DNA from: Nodosilinea sp. FACHB-141
Lineage (GTDB): Bacteria > Cyanobacteriota > Cyanobacteriia > Phormidesmidales > Phormidesmidaceae
Direction of reading: 5' to 3'
NCBI RefSeq assembly: GCF_014696135.1
Contig: NZ_JACJPP010000013.1
Coordinates: 62,001 to 126,000 of the forward strand
DNA length: 64,000 nt
Shown here one piece after another: positions 8,429-17,413 of the stretch. The number at the start of each line of letters is the position of its first letter. The first letter of the stretch is position 1. The notes below the pieces were generated by a model. The model had not been told where the DNA came from. It did no database searches and worked only from the letters and a program-made list of their open reading frames with translations. Both the position numbers and the translations under genes were made by a program.

Positions 8429-9351
8429 TATTGCATCGGCGGGACGGCAATGCTGGATGCAACCGAGCCATGCTCTTCTACAGATTGGGAACTGTTTGAA
8501 ACAGTGGTTGGCTCTTCTGGCTGTACGCCGGTTAGGTATTCGGGATGCATCAATTCCCGCGCCTTAAGCACAATCAAATACTCATAAAACGCCTGGAGGG
8601 TGCACCAAGCGAGCCCGGCTCGGCCATCGCGCCAGCCCCCAAGAATAAACATCATGTAGAGCCACCGGGTCAGCGGGCGCAGGGGCAGTCGCAGCGAGAG
8701 ATCCTTCAGCGCTCGCCGGCGCTCGACTTCAGATTTGCCCCAAACCATGGCCCGCCAGTCCACTCTGCCGCTCTGCAGCTGCCGCAGGGTTTCAGCGGCC
8801 TCGTCGGTTGAGTAGCGGTTGTGCTTGTCGATCCAGCGGCTGAGCCCTTTGCTACAGGTGTAGTGGGGGTAGGTGGCCTGCAAAAAGCCGGTGGGGCCAT
8901 CTACAATCTCGCGCTCGGTGTGACCATAGTCGTCGAACCAGACTTTGCCCCGCTGCAGCAGCCGCAGCTGATAGCGCGGAAACTGGGTGCTGCGGCGAAT
9001 CCAGCTACCCATAAACATGACCCGCTCGGCCACGTAGTAGCTAGCTTTATCGCCGTTGGCAATCACATCCAAACATTCGGCAAACAGCTCTGGCGTCATG
9101 CGCTCGTCGGCTTCGAGAATGTAGGCCCAATCGTAGCGGTAGGGTACGTGCTCCAGCATCCAGGTACGCTGCTGGCCGTGGCTAGCGAAGGGATGTTCGA
9201 TGAAGCGCACGGGATATTGGGTGGCAATGGCTTGGGTGCGATCGCTGCTACACGAGTCCACCACAATTACATCGTCGGACAGCAGGGCCGACTCAATACA
9301 AGCGGCAATATCCCGCTCCTCATTGTGGGTCAGTATAAAAATTGAGAACAT
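8428..9351 (-). CDS. family 2 glycosyltransferase
   Basis: Counted from ATG 9349-9351 this has 307 residues. The nucleotide-binding start FSIFILTHNEERDIAACIES and VDSCSSDRTQ are typical of GT2 enzymes of the WaaE/LgtF type. EADERMTPEL holds the DxD-like metal motif (EADE). The C-terminal third has a hydrophobic stretch (LTRWLYMMFILGG) that may touch the membrane. It likely adds a sugar to a lipopolysaccharide core or another surface glycan. The frame is open 29 codons further upstream, but that extension lacks GT features. The last 40 residues are Ser/Thr/Val-rich and not conserved in the family. Confidence 0.85.
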   Translation of the reverse strand: MFSIFILTHNEERDIAACIESALLSDDVIVVDSCSSDRTQAIATQYPVRFIEHPFASHGQQRTWMLEHVPYRYDWAYILEADERMTPELFAECLDVIANGDKASYYVAERVMFMGSWIRRSTQFPRYQLRLLQRGKVWFDDYGHTEREIVDGPTGFLQATYPHYTCSKGLSRWIDKHNRYSTDEAAETLRQLQSGRVDWRAMVWGKSEVERRRALKDLSLRLPLRPLTRWLYMMFILGGWRDGRAGLAWCTLQAFYEYLIVLKARELMHPEYLTGVQPEEPTTVSNSSQSVEEHGSVASSIAVPPMQ

Positions 9352-9494
9352 AGTCGCGGCACATCCCAACGCTAGACAGGAAATCCTCTCTGGTTTAGAG
9401 AACCCATTTTGGCTTCCAAACTGAAATTTACCCGGCAACTATATAGCCAGCCATAGTTCTGAAATATCTTTACTCCCTCGTTATTGCCATCCAA

Positions 9495-9521
9495 CAAAAA
9501 GGGGCAGCCACTGGCTGCCCC
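9495..9521 (-). terminator. intrinsic terminator of the CsbD gene
   Basis: GGGGCAGCC at 9501-9509 pairs perfectly with GGCTGCCCC at 9513-9521. On the minus strand the stem is followed by TTTTTG. It lies 40 bases after the CsbD stop codon. Confidence 0.85.
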
Positions 9522-9561
9522 GGGGGGTCACTAATAGGTTTCAAACAGTAGGCTGTAGCGC

Positions 9562-9744
9562 TTAGTCGATGGCTTTTTTCATCGCATCCTTCACATCTTC
9601 TTTAGCGTGGGTAGCTTGGGCTTCGGCCTGCTTGGCATGCCCCTCGGCCTTGCTCCTGGTATCGCCCGTAATTTCACCCGCAGCCGCCTGCACTTTGCCC
9701 TCAATATTTTGAGCAGTGGCCTTGACGCGATCTTCAATAGACAT
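9562..9744 (-). CDS. CsbD-family stress protein
   Basis: A 60-residue, highly charged and Ala-rich protein with the CsbD pattern (MSIEDRVKATAQNIEGKVQ, then AAGEITGDTRSKAEGHAKQ). CsbD proteins are small, abundant and stress-induced, with no known enzymatic role. It is monocistronic, with its own perfect terminator. Start ATG at 9742-9744 is preceded on the minus strand by AAGGAAATT, a fair ribosome binding site. Confidence 0.9.
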   Translation of the reverse strand: MSIEDRVKATAQNIEGKVQAAAGEITGDTRSKAEGHAKQAEAQATHAKEDVKDAMKKAID

Positions 9745-9939
9745 AGGGTTAATTTCCTTGAACGAAAATCTTCCCCTACTTTAGAGTTAAGCCCAATGGT
9801 ATACATCCCCAGAAAGTAGCAAGCGGGCTCTACATTTCGACAGAGACTTAGGTGGGGATATCCGTCTTAAGGACGGCGTAGAACCCAGCTCAATCCCGCG
9901 TTACACTGTTAAAAACGCGTATTTGGGCGTCTTCGGTCT

Positions 9940-10623
9940 ATGAGTTTAGAGATTAAAGCCGTGCAGGCACCGTATGGCGATGCGACGTACCGTACGCCGC
10001 CCCCAGATCTGCCCTCCTTGCTGCTCAAGGAGCGGATTGTGTATCTGGGCCTGCCCCTGTTTTCAGGGGATGACATCAAACAGCAGGTGGGTATTGACGT
10101 TACTGAGCTGATCATTGCTCAGCTGCTCTTCTTGCAGTTTGATGACCCCGACAAGCCCATCTTTTTCTACATCAACTCTACCGGCACCTCCTGGCACGAC
10201 GGCAACATGATTGGCTACGACACCGAAGCCTTTGCCATCTGCGACACCATGAACTACATCAAGCCCCCAGTGCACACCATCTGCATTGGTCAGGCCATGG
10301 GGTCAGCGGCAGTGATTTTGGCGGCGGGCACTAAGGGCTATCGGGCTAGTCTGCCCCACGCTCGCATTGTGCTCAACCAGCCTCGCAGCGGTGCCCAGGG
10401 CCAAGCTACCGACATCGAAATTCGGGCTAAAGAAGTGCTCGACAACAAGCGCTCCATGATGAGCATTCTGGCTAAGAGCACCGGCAAAACCCTAGAGCAG
10501 GTGCTGCGCGATTCCGATCGCATGTTCTACATGAACCCAGAAGAAGCCAAGGAATACGGCATCATCGACCGGGTGCTGTCTAGCCGCAAAGAATTACCGG
10601 TGCCCGCCGGGGCAGGGCTTTAG
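9940..10623 (+). CDS. clpR: ClpR, non-catalytic ClpP-family subunit
   Basis: A 227-residue ClpP-fold protein. Aligned with ClpP3 next door, the catalytic Ser is replaced by Gly (G121 in GQAMGSAAV) and the catalytic His by Asn (N146 in RIVLNQP). It also has the extra loop of ClpR at about residues 81-98 (TGTSWHDGNMIGYDTEAF). ClpR forms a mixed ring with ClpP3 in cyanobacteria and plastids, and the ClpP3/R core works with ClpC and is essential. clpP3 follows after about 117 bases on the same strand, so the two are likely one operon. Confidence 0.95.
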   Translation: MSLEIKAVQAPYGDATYRTPPPDLPSLLLKERIVYLGLPLFSGDDIKQQVGIDVTELIIAQLLFLQFDDPDKPIFFYINSTGTSWHDGNMIGYDTEAFAICDTMNYIKPPVHTICIGQAMGSAAVILAAGTKGYRASLPHARIVLNQPRSGAQGQATDIEIRAKEVLDNKRSMMSILAKSTGKTLEQVLRDSDRMFYMNPEEAKEYGIIDRVLSSRKELPVPAGAGL

Positions 10624-10740
10624 GTCTAGGTATCAGGTTTGAGAGGCGATGGCGCAGCCTCCCCGGAGGAGAATCGTCCCTCAAGGTCGGTCTTTAACCA
10701 TCCCACGTCCGTTGTTTTATTTTTAGGTTGAAAGAGCACT

Positions 10741-11376
10741 ATGCCCATCGGCACTCCCAAAGTTCCCTATCGTTTGCCCGGTAGCCAGTACTCCCAGTGG
10801 GTCGACATCTACACCCGCCTAAACCAGGAGCGGATTATTTTTCTCGGCCAAGAGGTCACTGACACCCTGGCTAACTCCATCGTGGCAGCCATGCTGTACC
10901 TCGACTCCGACGACAACACCAAGCCCATTTATCTCTACATCAACTCCCCCGGGGGGTCGGTGACGGCGGGCATGGCCATCTACGACACCATGCAGTACAT
11001 CAAGTCTGACGTGGTCACGATCTGTTTGGGTCTAGCTGCTTCCATGGGGGCGTTTTTGCTGGCGGCGGGCAGCAACGGCAAGCGGGTTGCTCTACCCCAC
11101 TCGCGCATCATGATTCACCAGCCCATGGGCGGCACCGGGCGGCAGCGTCTCCAGGCCAGCGACATTGCCATTGAGGCCAAAGAAATTCTGCGAGTTCGTC
11201 AAGAACTCAACGAAATGATGGCCCGCCACACCGGTCGCTCCATTGAGCAAATTCAAAAGGACACCGATCGCGACTACTTCATGTCGGCAGAAGAGGCCGT
11301 TGCCTACGGCCTGATCGACCGAGTGATTGAAGACCGCTCTCAGGAACTTGTCTCTCCTGCCACTGCTGCGGTGTAA
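10741..11376 (+). CDS. clpP3: ATP-dependent Clp protease proteolytic subunit ClpP3
   Basis: A 211-residue active ClpP. The nucleophile is S101 in [11 protein letters not shown], the general base H126 in [10 protein letters not shown], and the Asp of the triad lies near 175 in [11 protein letters not shown]. It follows clpR, the standard cyanobacterial clpR-clpP3 arrangement. The product should be the active half of the ClpP3/R core. The intergenic stretch 10624-10740 has no gene. Confidence 0.95.
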   Translation: MPIGTPKVPYRLPGSQYSQWVDIYTRLNQERIIFLGQEVTDTLANSIVAAMLYLDSDDNTKPIYLYINSPGGSVTAGMAIYDTMQYIKSDVVTICLGLAASMGAFLLAAGSNGKRVALPHSRIMIHQPMGGTGRQRLQASDIAIEAKEILRVRQELNEMMARHTGRSIEQIQKDTDRDYFMSAEEAVAYGLIDRVIEDRSQELVSPATAAV

Positions 11377-11452
11377 TTGGCTGCGCCATTTCTGCCGACA
11401 GTTGGCAGAATAGGGCCAGCACACGTACCTCATTCTATTGAGTTAGCGAACC

Positions 11453-12124
11453 ATGGCGCTGGCGCACTACTACCGCATACTGGGGCTTAGAACCGGGGCC
11501 AGCTTTGGCGATGTCAAGCTGGCCTATCGCAATCTAGCCAGGCTATATCACCCTGACATCAACCCCGGCGATCAGTTAGCAAAAGAGAAATTCATTCAGG
11601 TGACCCAGGCCTATCAGGCTCTGGTGAACGCCCTGCCCGTGGAAGCCGTAGCGGCTCAGCGCAAAGCCGCTCCCAGTCAGGTCACCAAAGCACCTGCCCA
11701 AACAACCCCATCCGCTGCGGCTCCCCGCCCCTCAGTACCCATCACCTCTCCACCTGCCAAAGAGGTCGAATTCACTGTCAGCCCTACCCCTGGGGGTTCA
11801 GAAGCCGATCAACAGCTAAAGGTAAATAGCTTTAAGCAGCTGCGAGAGCTGTTTCAGGGACAGCGTTTCCCCCGAGCGGTAGCCCTGGTAGAAGGGCTGG
11901 TGCAGCGCTTCCCAGAAGATCCAGAAATTCGCCAGTGGCACGCCATCACCTATTACCGCTGGGGGCACGACTTGCTCAACCACGGCAACCTTCAAAAAGC
12001 AGAAGCCTGCCTGAAAAAGGCCCGCCGCGTCGATCCCCAAAATCGCTCTTTGCGCCAAGCCCTGCACCACGACTTTCAGCGTCTAGAGCAGATGCGCCAA
12101 GCCCCTGTACCTCAGGCCCAGTAG
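11453..12124 (+). CDS. J-domain protein with C-terminal TPR-like repeats
   Basis: A 223-residue protein. Residues 1-60 are a J-domain with the HPD tripeptide at 33-35 (LYHPDINPGD), so it should stimulate a DnaK ATPase. Residues 65-120 are a Pro/Ala/Ser-rich linker. From about 125 on, helical TPR-like repeats follow (FPRAVALVEGLVQRFPEDPE, then NHGNLQKAEACLKKARRVDP). It lacks the Gly/Phe and zinc-finger regions of DnaJ itself. It probably brings DnaK to a particular client or complex held by the TPR part. It starts 76 bases after clpP3 and could be transcribed with the protease genes, though that is inference. Confidence 0.85.
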   Translation: MALAHYYRILGLRTGASFGDVKLAYRNLARLYHPDINPGDQLAKEKFIQVTQAYQALVNALPVEAVAAQRKAAPSQVTKAPAQTTPSAAAPRPSVPITSPPAKEVEFTVSPTPGGSEADQQLKVNSFKQLRELFQGQRFPRAVALVEGLVQRFPEDPEIRQWHAITYYRWGHDLLNHGNLQKAEACLKKARRVDPQNRSLRQALHHDFQRLEQMRQAPVPQAQ

Positions 12125-12146
12125 CAGCGACTTGCGTTAAGTCTTT

Positions 12147-13220
12147 CTACTGGTTCGCAATCAGGGTTTCAAACCATCGCTCAAAGCGAACGGCTAGGGC
12201 ACCTAGGGAATATTCGGTTTCGGCCTGGCGACGGCAGGCGTAGCGATCGAGCTGGTCGATTTTGGCGATCGCACTCACCAACCCCTGTACATCATCTGGC
12301 GGCACCAGCCAGCCTGTTTCGCCTGGCCGCACAATTTCGGCGGGGCCACCACGGGCGTAGGCAATCACCGGCACACCGCAGGCCAGAGCCTCAATCGCCA
12401 CATTGCCAAACGCTTCGACCCAGCGTGGGGTCATCACCAGGGCACGGCATTGGCGCAGCACCTGCTGTAGTTCGTGGGTGGGCAAAAACCCCAGGTAGCA
12501 GTCGGCCGCTCGGGGAAAGCGATCGCAAAGGCTCTGCCAGTAGTCGGTGTCTTCCAGCTTGCCCAAAATCTTCAGGGGAGCCTGGGCAATTTCGGCCGCC
12601 TCTAGGGCATCCTCTAGCCCTTTCTCTGGGGAAATGCGCCCCAGCCAGGCCAGGGCATCGCCGGGGGTTAAGCAAAATTCGTATAGCTCCAAATCAATGG
12701 CGCTGCTGAGCAGCTCAAAGGCATTGGCTACCCCAAACGTTTCAGCCTGGGTGCGCGTGTAGGCCCCCAAACGCCGAGGAAACTGCTGGGCAACCTGGCA
12801 GATGGCCTCATCCATTGCATCGTTGAGGGAGCCCATGGTGACGAAGTGGGCTACCGGAGTGACAAAAAACTCTGTGAGGTAAAAGGGCATCCAGTCGTAG
12901 GCCAGGTTGACGATCAGGTCAAACTCGGCCTGGTGCTGCCGAGCGTAGCGCCACATCGCGCCCAGCGCACTGTCCGCGGGAAGGACGACCGGCGCGCTGC
13001 GTCCCTGGGTATGGGCCGTGGGCTGCAACTGCCCCGGCACCGTCACGATGGCAGCATCGCCCAGGCTTGACCCCTCGGGGGCCAGCACCGTCACTTGATG
13101 CCCGCGATCGCGCATGCCCTGAGTCAAGTTGAGCAGAGTGAGCTCAACCCCGCCCCCCAAACCAGACCCTAGCGGCCCTACAGGAGTTGAGACAAACAAC
13201 AGGCGAAGGGAAAGAGTCAT
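12147..13220 (-). CDS. family 4 glycosyltransferase, possibly pterin glucosyltransferase
   Basis: A 357-residue GT-B fold enzyme. The N-terminus (RLLFVSTPVGPLGSGLGGGV) has the acceptor-domain Gly-rich loop. The GT4 donor motif is in VEAFGNVAIEALACGVPVIA, with the two Glu residues of the EX7E motif. AWLGRISPEKGLEDAL is the usual linker to the donor domain. The whole protein, especially its start, looks like the cyanobacterial UDP-glucose:tetrahydrobiopterin glucosyltransferase described in Synechococcus PCC 7942. I recall this likeness from memory and cannot align it. GT4 is certain; the pterin acceptor is a proposal. It converges on the J-domain gene with 22 bases between the ends. Confidence 0.8.
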   Translation of the reverse strand: MTLSLRLLFVSTPVGPLGSGLGGGVELTLLNLTQGMRDRGHQVTVLAPEGSSLGDAAIVTVPGQLQPTAHTQGRSAPVVLPADSALGAMWRYARQHQAEFDLIVNLAYDWMPFYLTEFFVTPVAHFVTMGSLNDAMDEAICQVAQQFPRRLGAYTRTQAETFGVANAFELLSSAIDLELYEFCLTPGDALAWLGRISPEKGLEDALEAAEIAQAPLKILGKLEDTDYWQSLCDRFPRAADCYLGFLPTHELQQVLRQCRALVMTPRWVEAFGNVAIEALACGVPVIAYARGGPAEIVRPGETGWLVPPDDVQGLVSAIAKIDQLDRYACRRQAETEYSLGALAVRFERWFETLIANQ

Positions 13221-13272
13221 GAGGAGAGATGGAAAGATCGGGGGATAAGGAGGTCAGGAGATCGGGCGCTAG

Positions 13273-14430
13273 TTAGCCGGGGGGAAGACGATGGCCCTCT
13301 GGAGTCAGTCTTTGGCTATCGCTGTCGTAGGGTGAGTCCAAGGAAGCCGTCTCAGGGGGCAGCGCCGCTGAATAGGTTGCCGCAGGGATGCGGTTGAGCT
13401 GGCTGAGCGCCCACTGGGCAGTCTCCTGCACGCCAGCATCAGGGTCTTGGGTCGCGTGGGCCAACATATGGCTGAGCTGCACCACCGTGTCGTAAATCCG
13501 GCTCAGATCGCGAATGGCATTTTTGCGCACCTCGGGGCTAGGATCTTGCAGGCCTAGGGCCAAAGCTCGGTGCATGGGCTTGAGACTACGGCTACTAATT
13601 TCGGCCAGGGCGGCGAGAATAAGGCTTTTTTCCTGGGAATCGGCATCGAGCAGGCTGTTGATCAGTGGCTGAATAGCTTCAGAATGGCCGAGCTGACCTA
13701 GCTCCCAAATGGCGTGGCGACGTATCGCCCCATCGCGGTTATCCAACTCATGGATCAATGAATCCACAATATCCCCCGAGGTGAGACGGGTGGTGGCGTC
13801 TAGAGTCAGGTCGGTGGCCGTAGCAGCCGGGGTAGCCAGACCGAGGGCCGGGGAGACTAACGCCTCTGTTTGCCCCACGGTGCCCAGGGGAGCAGTGGAA
13901 TCGTCTGGGGTCAGGGTAGGCTCAGCACCACTCTTGGCCTGGGGGGCTGTGCTGGGTACTCGCTCTAAGTTAGCTGTGGAACGCTTTGTCGATCGCCCCT
14001 GCCCCAAGAACCGCCAGCCCCCCAAACAACCCGCCAGCGCCAGCCCCCCCAACACTAACCATGTCCAGCGGCGACCAGACTCAGCAGCCTCAACCGGTGT
14101 GCCATTTTCAACCGCAGAAGCTTCAGCCGCTTCCTGGTCTTCGCCCGCAGGGGGCTCAGCCGGTACCCCCGTCTCATTGGGCTTGACATCGTCGTCTTGA
14201 GTCCCCGACCGTAGCAGTTCGGAGTTAGCAGCAGGAGCCTCTAATTGAGCAATCTGTCTGGCATCTGACTGGGCAGACTCTGGGGCAGTGGTTGCTTTGG
14301 CGATCGCAGACTCTAACACCGGCAGGTCAGTTATAGTCAAACCCGCAACCAGGGTTAAGACAGCAAACCTCACCCCAGAAGCACTGCGGCAGCCCAGACC
14401 TCTCCCTGGCGTTGGCATTCTAAGTCTCAT
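13273..14430 (-). CDS. membrane-anchored HEAT-repeat protein
   Basis: A 385-residue protein. A hydrophobic N-terminal segment (about 20-34) may be a signal or anchor. Residues 60-120 are acidic and disordered. A strong membrane segment (WTWLVLGGLALAGCLGGWRF) is at 122-141. After another Thr/Pro-rich linker, HEAT repeats run from about 225 to 350 (ELDNRDGAIRRHAIWELGQL, then DPDAGVQETAQWALSQL). HEAT repeats bind proteins; in cyanobacteria some related ones are phycobilin lyases, but the lyase residues are not evident here. The repeats would face the cytoplasm or the lumen depending on topology. Function unknown. Confidence 0.7.
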   Translation of the reverse strand: MRLRMPTPGRGLGCRSASGVRFAVLTLVAGLTITDLPVLESAIAKATTAPESAQSDARQIAQLEAPAANSELLRSGTQDDDVKPNETGVPAEPPAGEDQEAAEASAVENGTPVEAAESGRRWTWLVLGGLALAGCLGGWRFLGQGRSTKRSTANLERVPSTAPQAKSGAEPTLTPDDSTAPLGTVGQTEALVSPALGLATPAATATDLTLDATTRLTSGDIVDSLIHELDNRDGAIRRHAIWELGQLGHSEAIQPLINSLLDADSQEKSLILAALAEISSRSLKPMHRALALGLQDPSPEVRKNAIRDLSRIYDTVVQLSHMLAHATQDPDAGVQETAQWALSQLNRIPAATYSAALPPETASLDSPYDSDSQRLTPEGHRLPPG

Positions 14431-14510
14431 ATCGGCCCATAGCTGGCGGCGACGGTTACCCAGTGTCGATGCCCCTAAGGTAACTTAACCTGCTGAGGGC
14501 AGCGTGATCT

Positions 14511-14690
14511 AGGGTGGATGGGTAGGGAGTGGATGGGTGGATGGGTGGGGAGTTGCGACTGAACGACTCCACTAGACGTACTCATTTGCAAGAATACCTG
14601 TCTCTTCCACCTACCCTTTCTTCTCAGCAAGGCTACGGCAGCGATTAGCTCAAAACTCTGCCCTACCCATCCACCCATCCACTCCTCACC
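14511..14690. repeat. G-rich element with 20-bp terminal inverted repeats
   Basis: Bases 14527-14546 (GAGTGGATGGGTGGATGGGT) recur exactly inverted at 14665-14684. The 118 bases between them hold no gene. A similar element is at 24475-24603. The pair has the layout of a small non-autonomous (MITE-like) element, but no target duplication was established. Confidence 0.6.
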
Positions 14691-15710
14691 CTAATCCGGC
14701 TCCACTGGGGTACTCTCCCCCGAGGTCGCGGTCTCGTAGGCCAAGGTTAACTGCCGCAGTTTCTGAGTCAGGACGTCGCGCTGGTTAATCAGGTAAATGC
14801 TGACCAGGGTAAAGCTGACTCCCAACCACTGCAACAAACTTAAGGTTTCACCCAAAAACAGGTTGCCAAACAGCAGGGCAAATACTGGGGTCAAAAAGGT
14901 TAGGGCGCTGAGACTGGTGAGGTTGCCCTGGGCTGCCAAGAAGAAGAAAATGCCGTAGGCTAGGGCACTGCCAAAGATGGTTGCATAGGCGATCGCCCCC
15001 CAATCCAATCCCGTCAACCCCTGCCAAGGCTGCACTTCCCCTAGGGATGACAGCACAAATAAAGGCATGCCCCCCAGCACCATATGCCAGCCTGTGGCCA
15101 CAACAGGGTCGACATGGCGGCAAACGTAGCGAATCAGAATAGTACCAGTGGCCATCGACAGGGCGGCCAACAGCATCAGCCATTCGCCTCCTTGCGAGAG
15201 GGTGGTGAGGGCCGTGCCATCGGTCAGCCAGGCGGTGTCGCCGTGGAAGAGCGAAAAAATCCATTCGTCGGGCAGGCCCAGCAGACTGATACCCGCAATG
15301 CCCCACAGCAGGCCAATCCAGCCGAGGGCACCAATGTACTCACCAAATAGGCCTCGCGCCATGATCGCTACCGCTAGAGGTTGTGAGTCAATCATCACCG
15401 AGCCGAGGCCTGCCCCAGTGCGCTGCAGGCCCGCCGCCAAAAATCCTTGAAACAGCGCACCATCTACCAAAGCAAAGAGCGCTATCCAAAGCCAGCCCTG
15501 GCGGCTAATGGCTTGGGGACGGCCCAACAACAACCCCACCAACAGTACGAGCATGCCCGCGGGCACCAGCCGTATACCCGCCATAAAGAACGGTGTGGTG
15601 TGGGGCATGGCTCCCTTCATCGCCACCATAGCTGTGCCCCACAAAAAGAAGGGCGCAATCAGCACAATGGGGTTGCGAGTGGCCGATTGGGGAACGGAGA
15701 CTGAGTCCAT
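14691..15710 (-). CDS. EamA/DMT-family transporter
   Basis: A 339-residue integral membrane protein with about ten hydrophobic segments in two EamA halves. The first half begins PIVLIAPFFLWGTAMVAMKG, a typical EamA start with a Trp-Gly pair. It belongs to the drug/metabolite transporter superfamily; substrates in this group range from amino acids to nucleotide-like molecules and cannot be read from sequence. The last 30 residues are hydrophilic. The stop codon lies at the edge of the G-rich inverted-repeat element, so that element could serve as its 3' end. Confidence 0.88.
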   Translation of the reverse strand: MDSVSVPQSATRNPIVLIAPFFLWGTAMVAMKGAMPHTTPFFMAGIRLVPAGMLVLLVGLLLGRPQAISRQGWLWIALFALVDGALFQGFLAAGLQRTGAGLGSVMIDSQPLAVAIMARGLFGEYIGALGWIGLLWGIAGISLLGLPDEWIFSLFHGDTAWLTDGTALTTLSQGGEWLMLLAALSMATGTILIRYVCRHVDPVVATGWHMVLGGMPLFVLSSLGEVQPWQGLTGLDWGAIAYATIFGSALAYGIFFFLAAQGNLTSLSALTFLTPVFALLFGNLFLGETLSLLQWLGVSFTLVSIYLINQRDVLTQKLRQLTLAYETATSGESTPVEPD

Positions 15711-15964
15711 GGTAGGGAAATGAAGGGAGATAGTTTAAAGACCCGCAAGGGCGAGCGCAGTGGCCAAAAAGGCTTTCTTTAAGGAATGTTAACGCAGTTC
15801 GGGGTAGGGTGCTGTCCTGCCCCGAATCACTCACCCCCTAACGGGCTGAGGCGCTAACGCCCCGCCATAGTGTTGTTTTGGCTACAATAGACCCTGGCCC
15901 TAGCACGCTCAGTGCCAGGGCTATCTACTATTCACCCTTGTCCGCCTACAGTTTTAATACCCCT

Positions 15965-16819
15965 ATGATTTGGCCGTTTTCTCGCCGTTCTCGCAAGTCC
16001 ATTGCCCGCATCGAAGTGACCGGCGTGATCGGGGCCGCCACCCGTAAGCGGATGCTAGAGGCCCTCAAAGAGATTGAGGAAAGGCGCTTCCCGGCTCTGC
16101 TGCTGCGCATTGACAGCCCTGGCGGCACCGTAGGCGATTCCCAAGAAATTTACATCGCCCTCAAACGGCTCAAAGACAAGCTCAAAATCGTGGCCAGCTT
16201 TGGCAATATCTCTGCCTCGGGTGGGGTCTACATCGGCATGGGAGCCAACCACATTGTGGCCAATCCCGGCACGATCACCGGCAGCATCGGCGTCATTTTG
16301 CGGGGCAATAATCTAGAGCGCCTGCTCGACAAGGTGGGCGTGTCATTCAAGGTAATTAAGTCTGGCCCCTATAAAGATATTCTCGCCTTCGATCGCGAAC
16401 TCACCGACCCCGAAAAAGGCATTCTGCAAGAGCTAATCGACGTCAGCTATAGCCAGTTTGTCAAAACCGTCGCCGAGGCCCGCCATCTGAGCGAAGAGAC
16501 GGTGCGTAGCTTTGCCGATGGGCGCATTTTTACCGGCGAGCAAGCCCTCCAGCTTGGTGTTGTAGACCGGCTCGGCAGCGAGGAAGACGCCCGCCGCTGG
16601 GCCGCCGAACTAGCCGGCCTCGACCCTGACAAGGCCGAGTGCATCACCTTTGATGAGAAAAAGCCTCTCCTGCGGCGGCTAGTGCCCGGCAACAGCAATG
16701 TCGCTGCCTCTGGCCTAGCCTATCCTGGGCTGGCGGTACCGGCCCTCAATGCGACCCTAGAGTGGCTGGAGTTCGAACGCTCTACCAGCGGCATGCCCCT
16801 ATGGCTGTATCGGCCCTAA
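15965..16819 (+). CDS. sppA: signal peptide peptidase SppA, short form
   Basis: Counted from ATG 15965 this has 284 residues. It is a serine-lysine protease of family S49: nucleophile S85 in NISASGGVYIG and base K137 in KSGPYKDILAF. It is the short one-domain form (as in SppA of Bacillus), which needs an oligomer to complete each active site. There is no clear N-terminal membrane segment (MIWPFSRRSRK), so it may be cytoplasmic or bound on the surface of a membrane. The frame is open to 15878, but the ATG at 15965 starts the conserved part. It may degrade signal peptides; cyanobacterial SppA has also been linked to phycobilisome turnover under light stress. Confidence 0.9.
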   Translation: MIWPFSRRSRKSIARIEVTGVIGAATRKRMLEALKEIEERRFPALLLRIDSPGGTVGDSQEIYIALKRLKDKLKIVASFGNISASGGVYIGMGANHIVANPGTITGSIGVILRGNNLERLLDKVGVSFKVIKSGPYKDILAFDRELTDPEKGILQELIDVSYSQFVKTVAEARHLSEETVRSFADGRIFTGEQALQLGVVDRLGSEEDARRWAAELAGLDPDKAECITFDEKKPLLRRLVPGNSNVAASGLAYPGLAVPALNATLEWLEFERSTSGMPLWLYRP

Positions 16820-16939
16820 GGACCAGCACAGACCAGTGCCCTGGTAGGATTAAAGCAGTAAAATGCAGTCAACTCTCTGCCCCAATTGTTGCCGTCGGTG
16901 CCTTTGAGGCTTTGAAGAATGACCTTTGGAGGCTAACGC

Positions 16940-17317
16940 GTGGACTGGCGAGTGTGGGCAATTCGGGGAGCGGTAACGGTACCAGAAAATACTGAGGGGG
17001 CCATTCAGGAGGCCGTCACAGAGCTGATGGATGCCCTCGAAGAGAGCAACCACCTCGACCCGGCCTGCATTATTAGCGCCACCTTCTCCGTCACTCGCGA
17101 CTTGGATGCGGTGTTTCCGGCGGCGATCGCCCGCCAGCGACCCCAATGGGACAACGTTGCTCTCCTCGACGTGCAGCACATGCATGTCGAGGGCAGCCTA
17201 CCCTGCTGCATCCGCATTTTGATGCACGTGCAGCTCCCAGCCCCCCACGACAAAATTCAGCACGTCTACCTGCGCGGCGCCCGCGACCTGCGTCCCGACT
17301 TGGTAGTTACGGGTTAG
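16940..17317 (+). CDS. aroH: chorismate mutase, AroH class
   Basis: A 125-residue protein of the Bacillus-type AroH fold. It begins MDWRVWAIRGAVTVPENTEG, in which the Arg after Ile is the conserved active-site residue (RGA). ISATFSVTRDLDAVFPAAIAR and HVYLRGARDLRPDL carry the other conserved positions. It converts chorismate to prephenate for phenylalanine and tyrosine synthesis. It starts with GTG 120 bases after sppA and ends at a bidirectional terminator. Confidence 0.92.
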   Translation: MDWRVWAIRGAVTVPENTEGAIQEAVTELMDALEESNHLDPACIISATFSVTRDLDAVFPAAIARQRPQWDNVALLDVQHMHVEGSLPCCIRILMHVQLPAPHDKIQHVYLRGARDLRPDLVVTG

Positions 17318-17346
17318 AAGGAAGGTTTTGACGAATTTTGCACTGC

Positions 17347-17400
17347 AAAAACGACCTCAGAATTATGGCTTTGTGGGCCTAAATCTGGGGTCGTTTCTTT
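17347..17400. terminator. bidirectional terminator between aroH and crtR
   Basis: AACGACCTCAG (17350-17360) pairs with CTGGGGTCGTT (17385-17395) with one G-U pair. A-rich sequence precedes and TTTCTTTT follows, so it can end transcripts from both converging genes. Confidence 0.7.
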
Positions 17401-17413
17401 TGAGCGATCGCCT

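Noticed and set aside
14515-14690. CRISPR array from the repeated GGGTGGATGGG words
   Set aside because: The words are contiguous or inverted and not spaced by unique spacers of constant length, and no cas gene is present.
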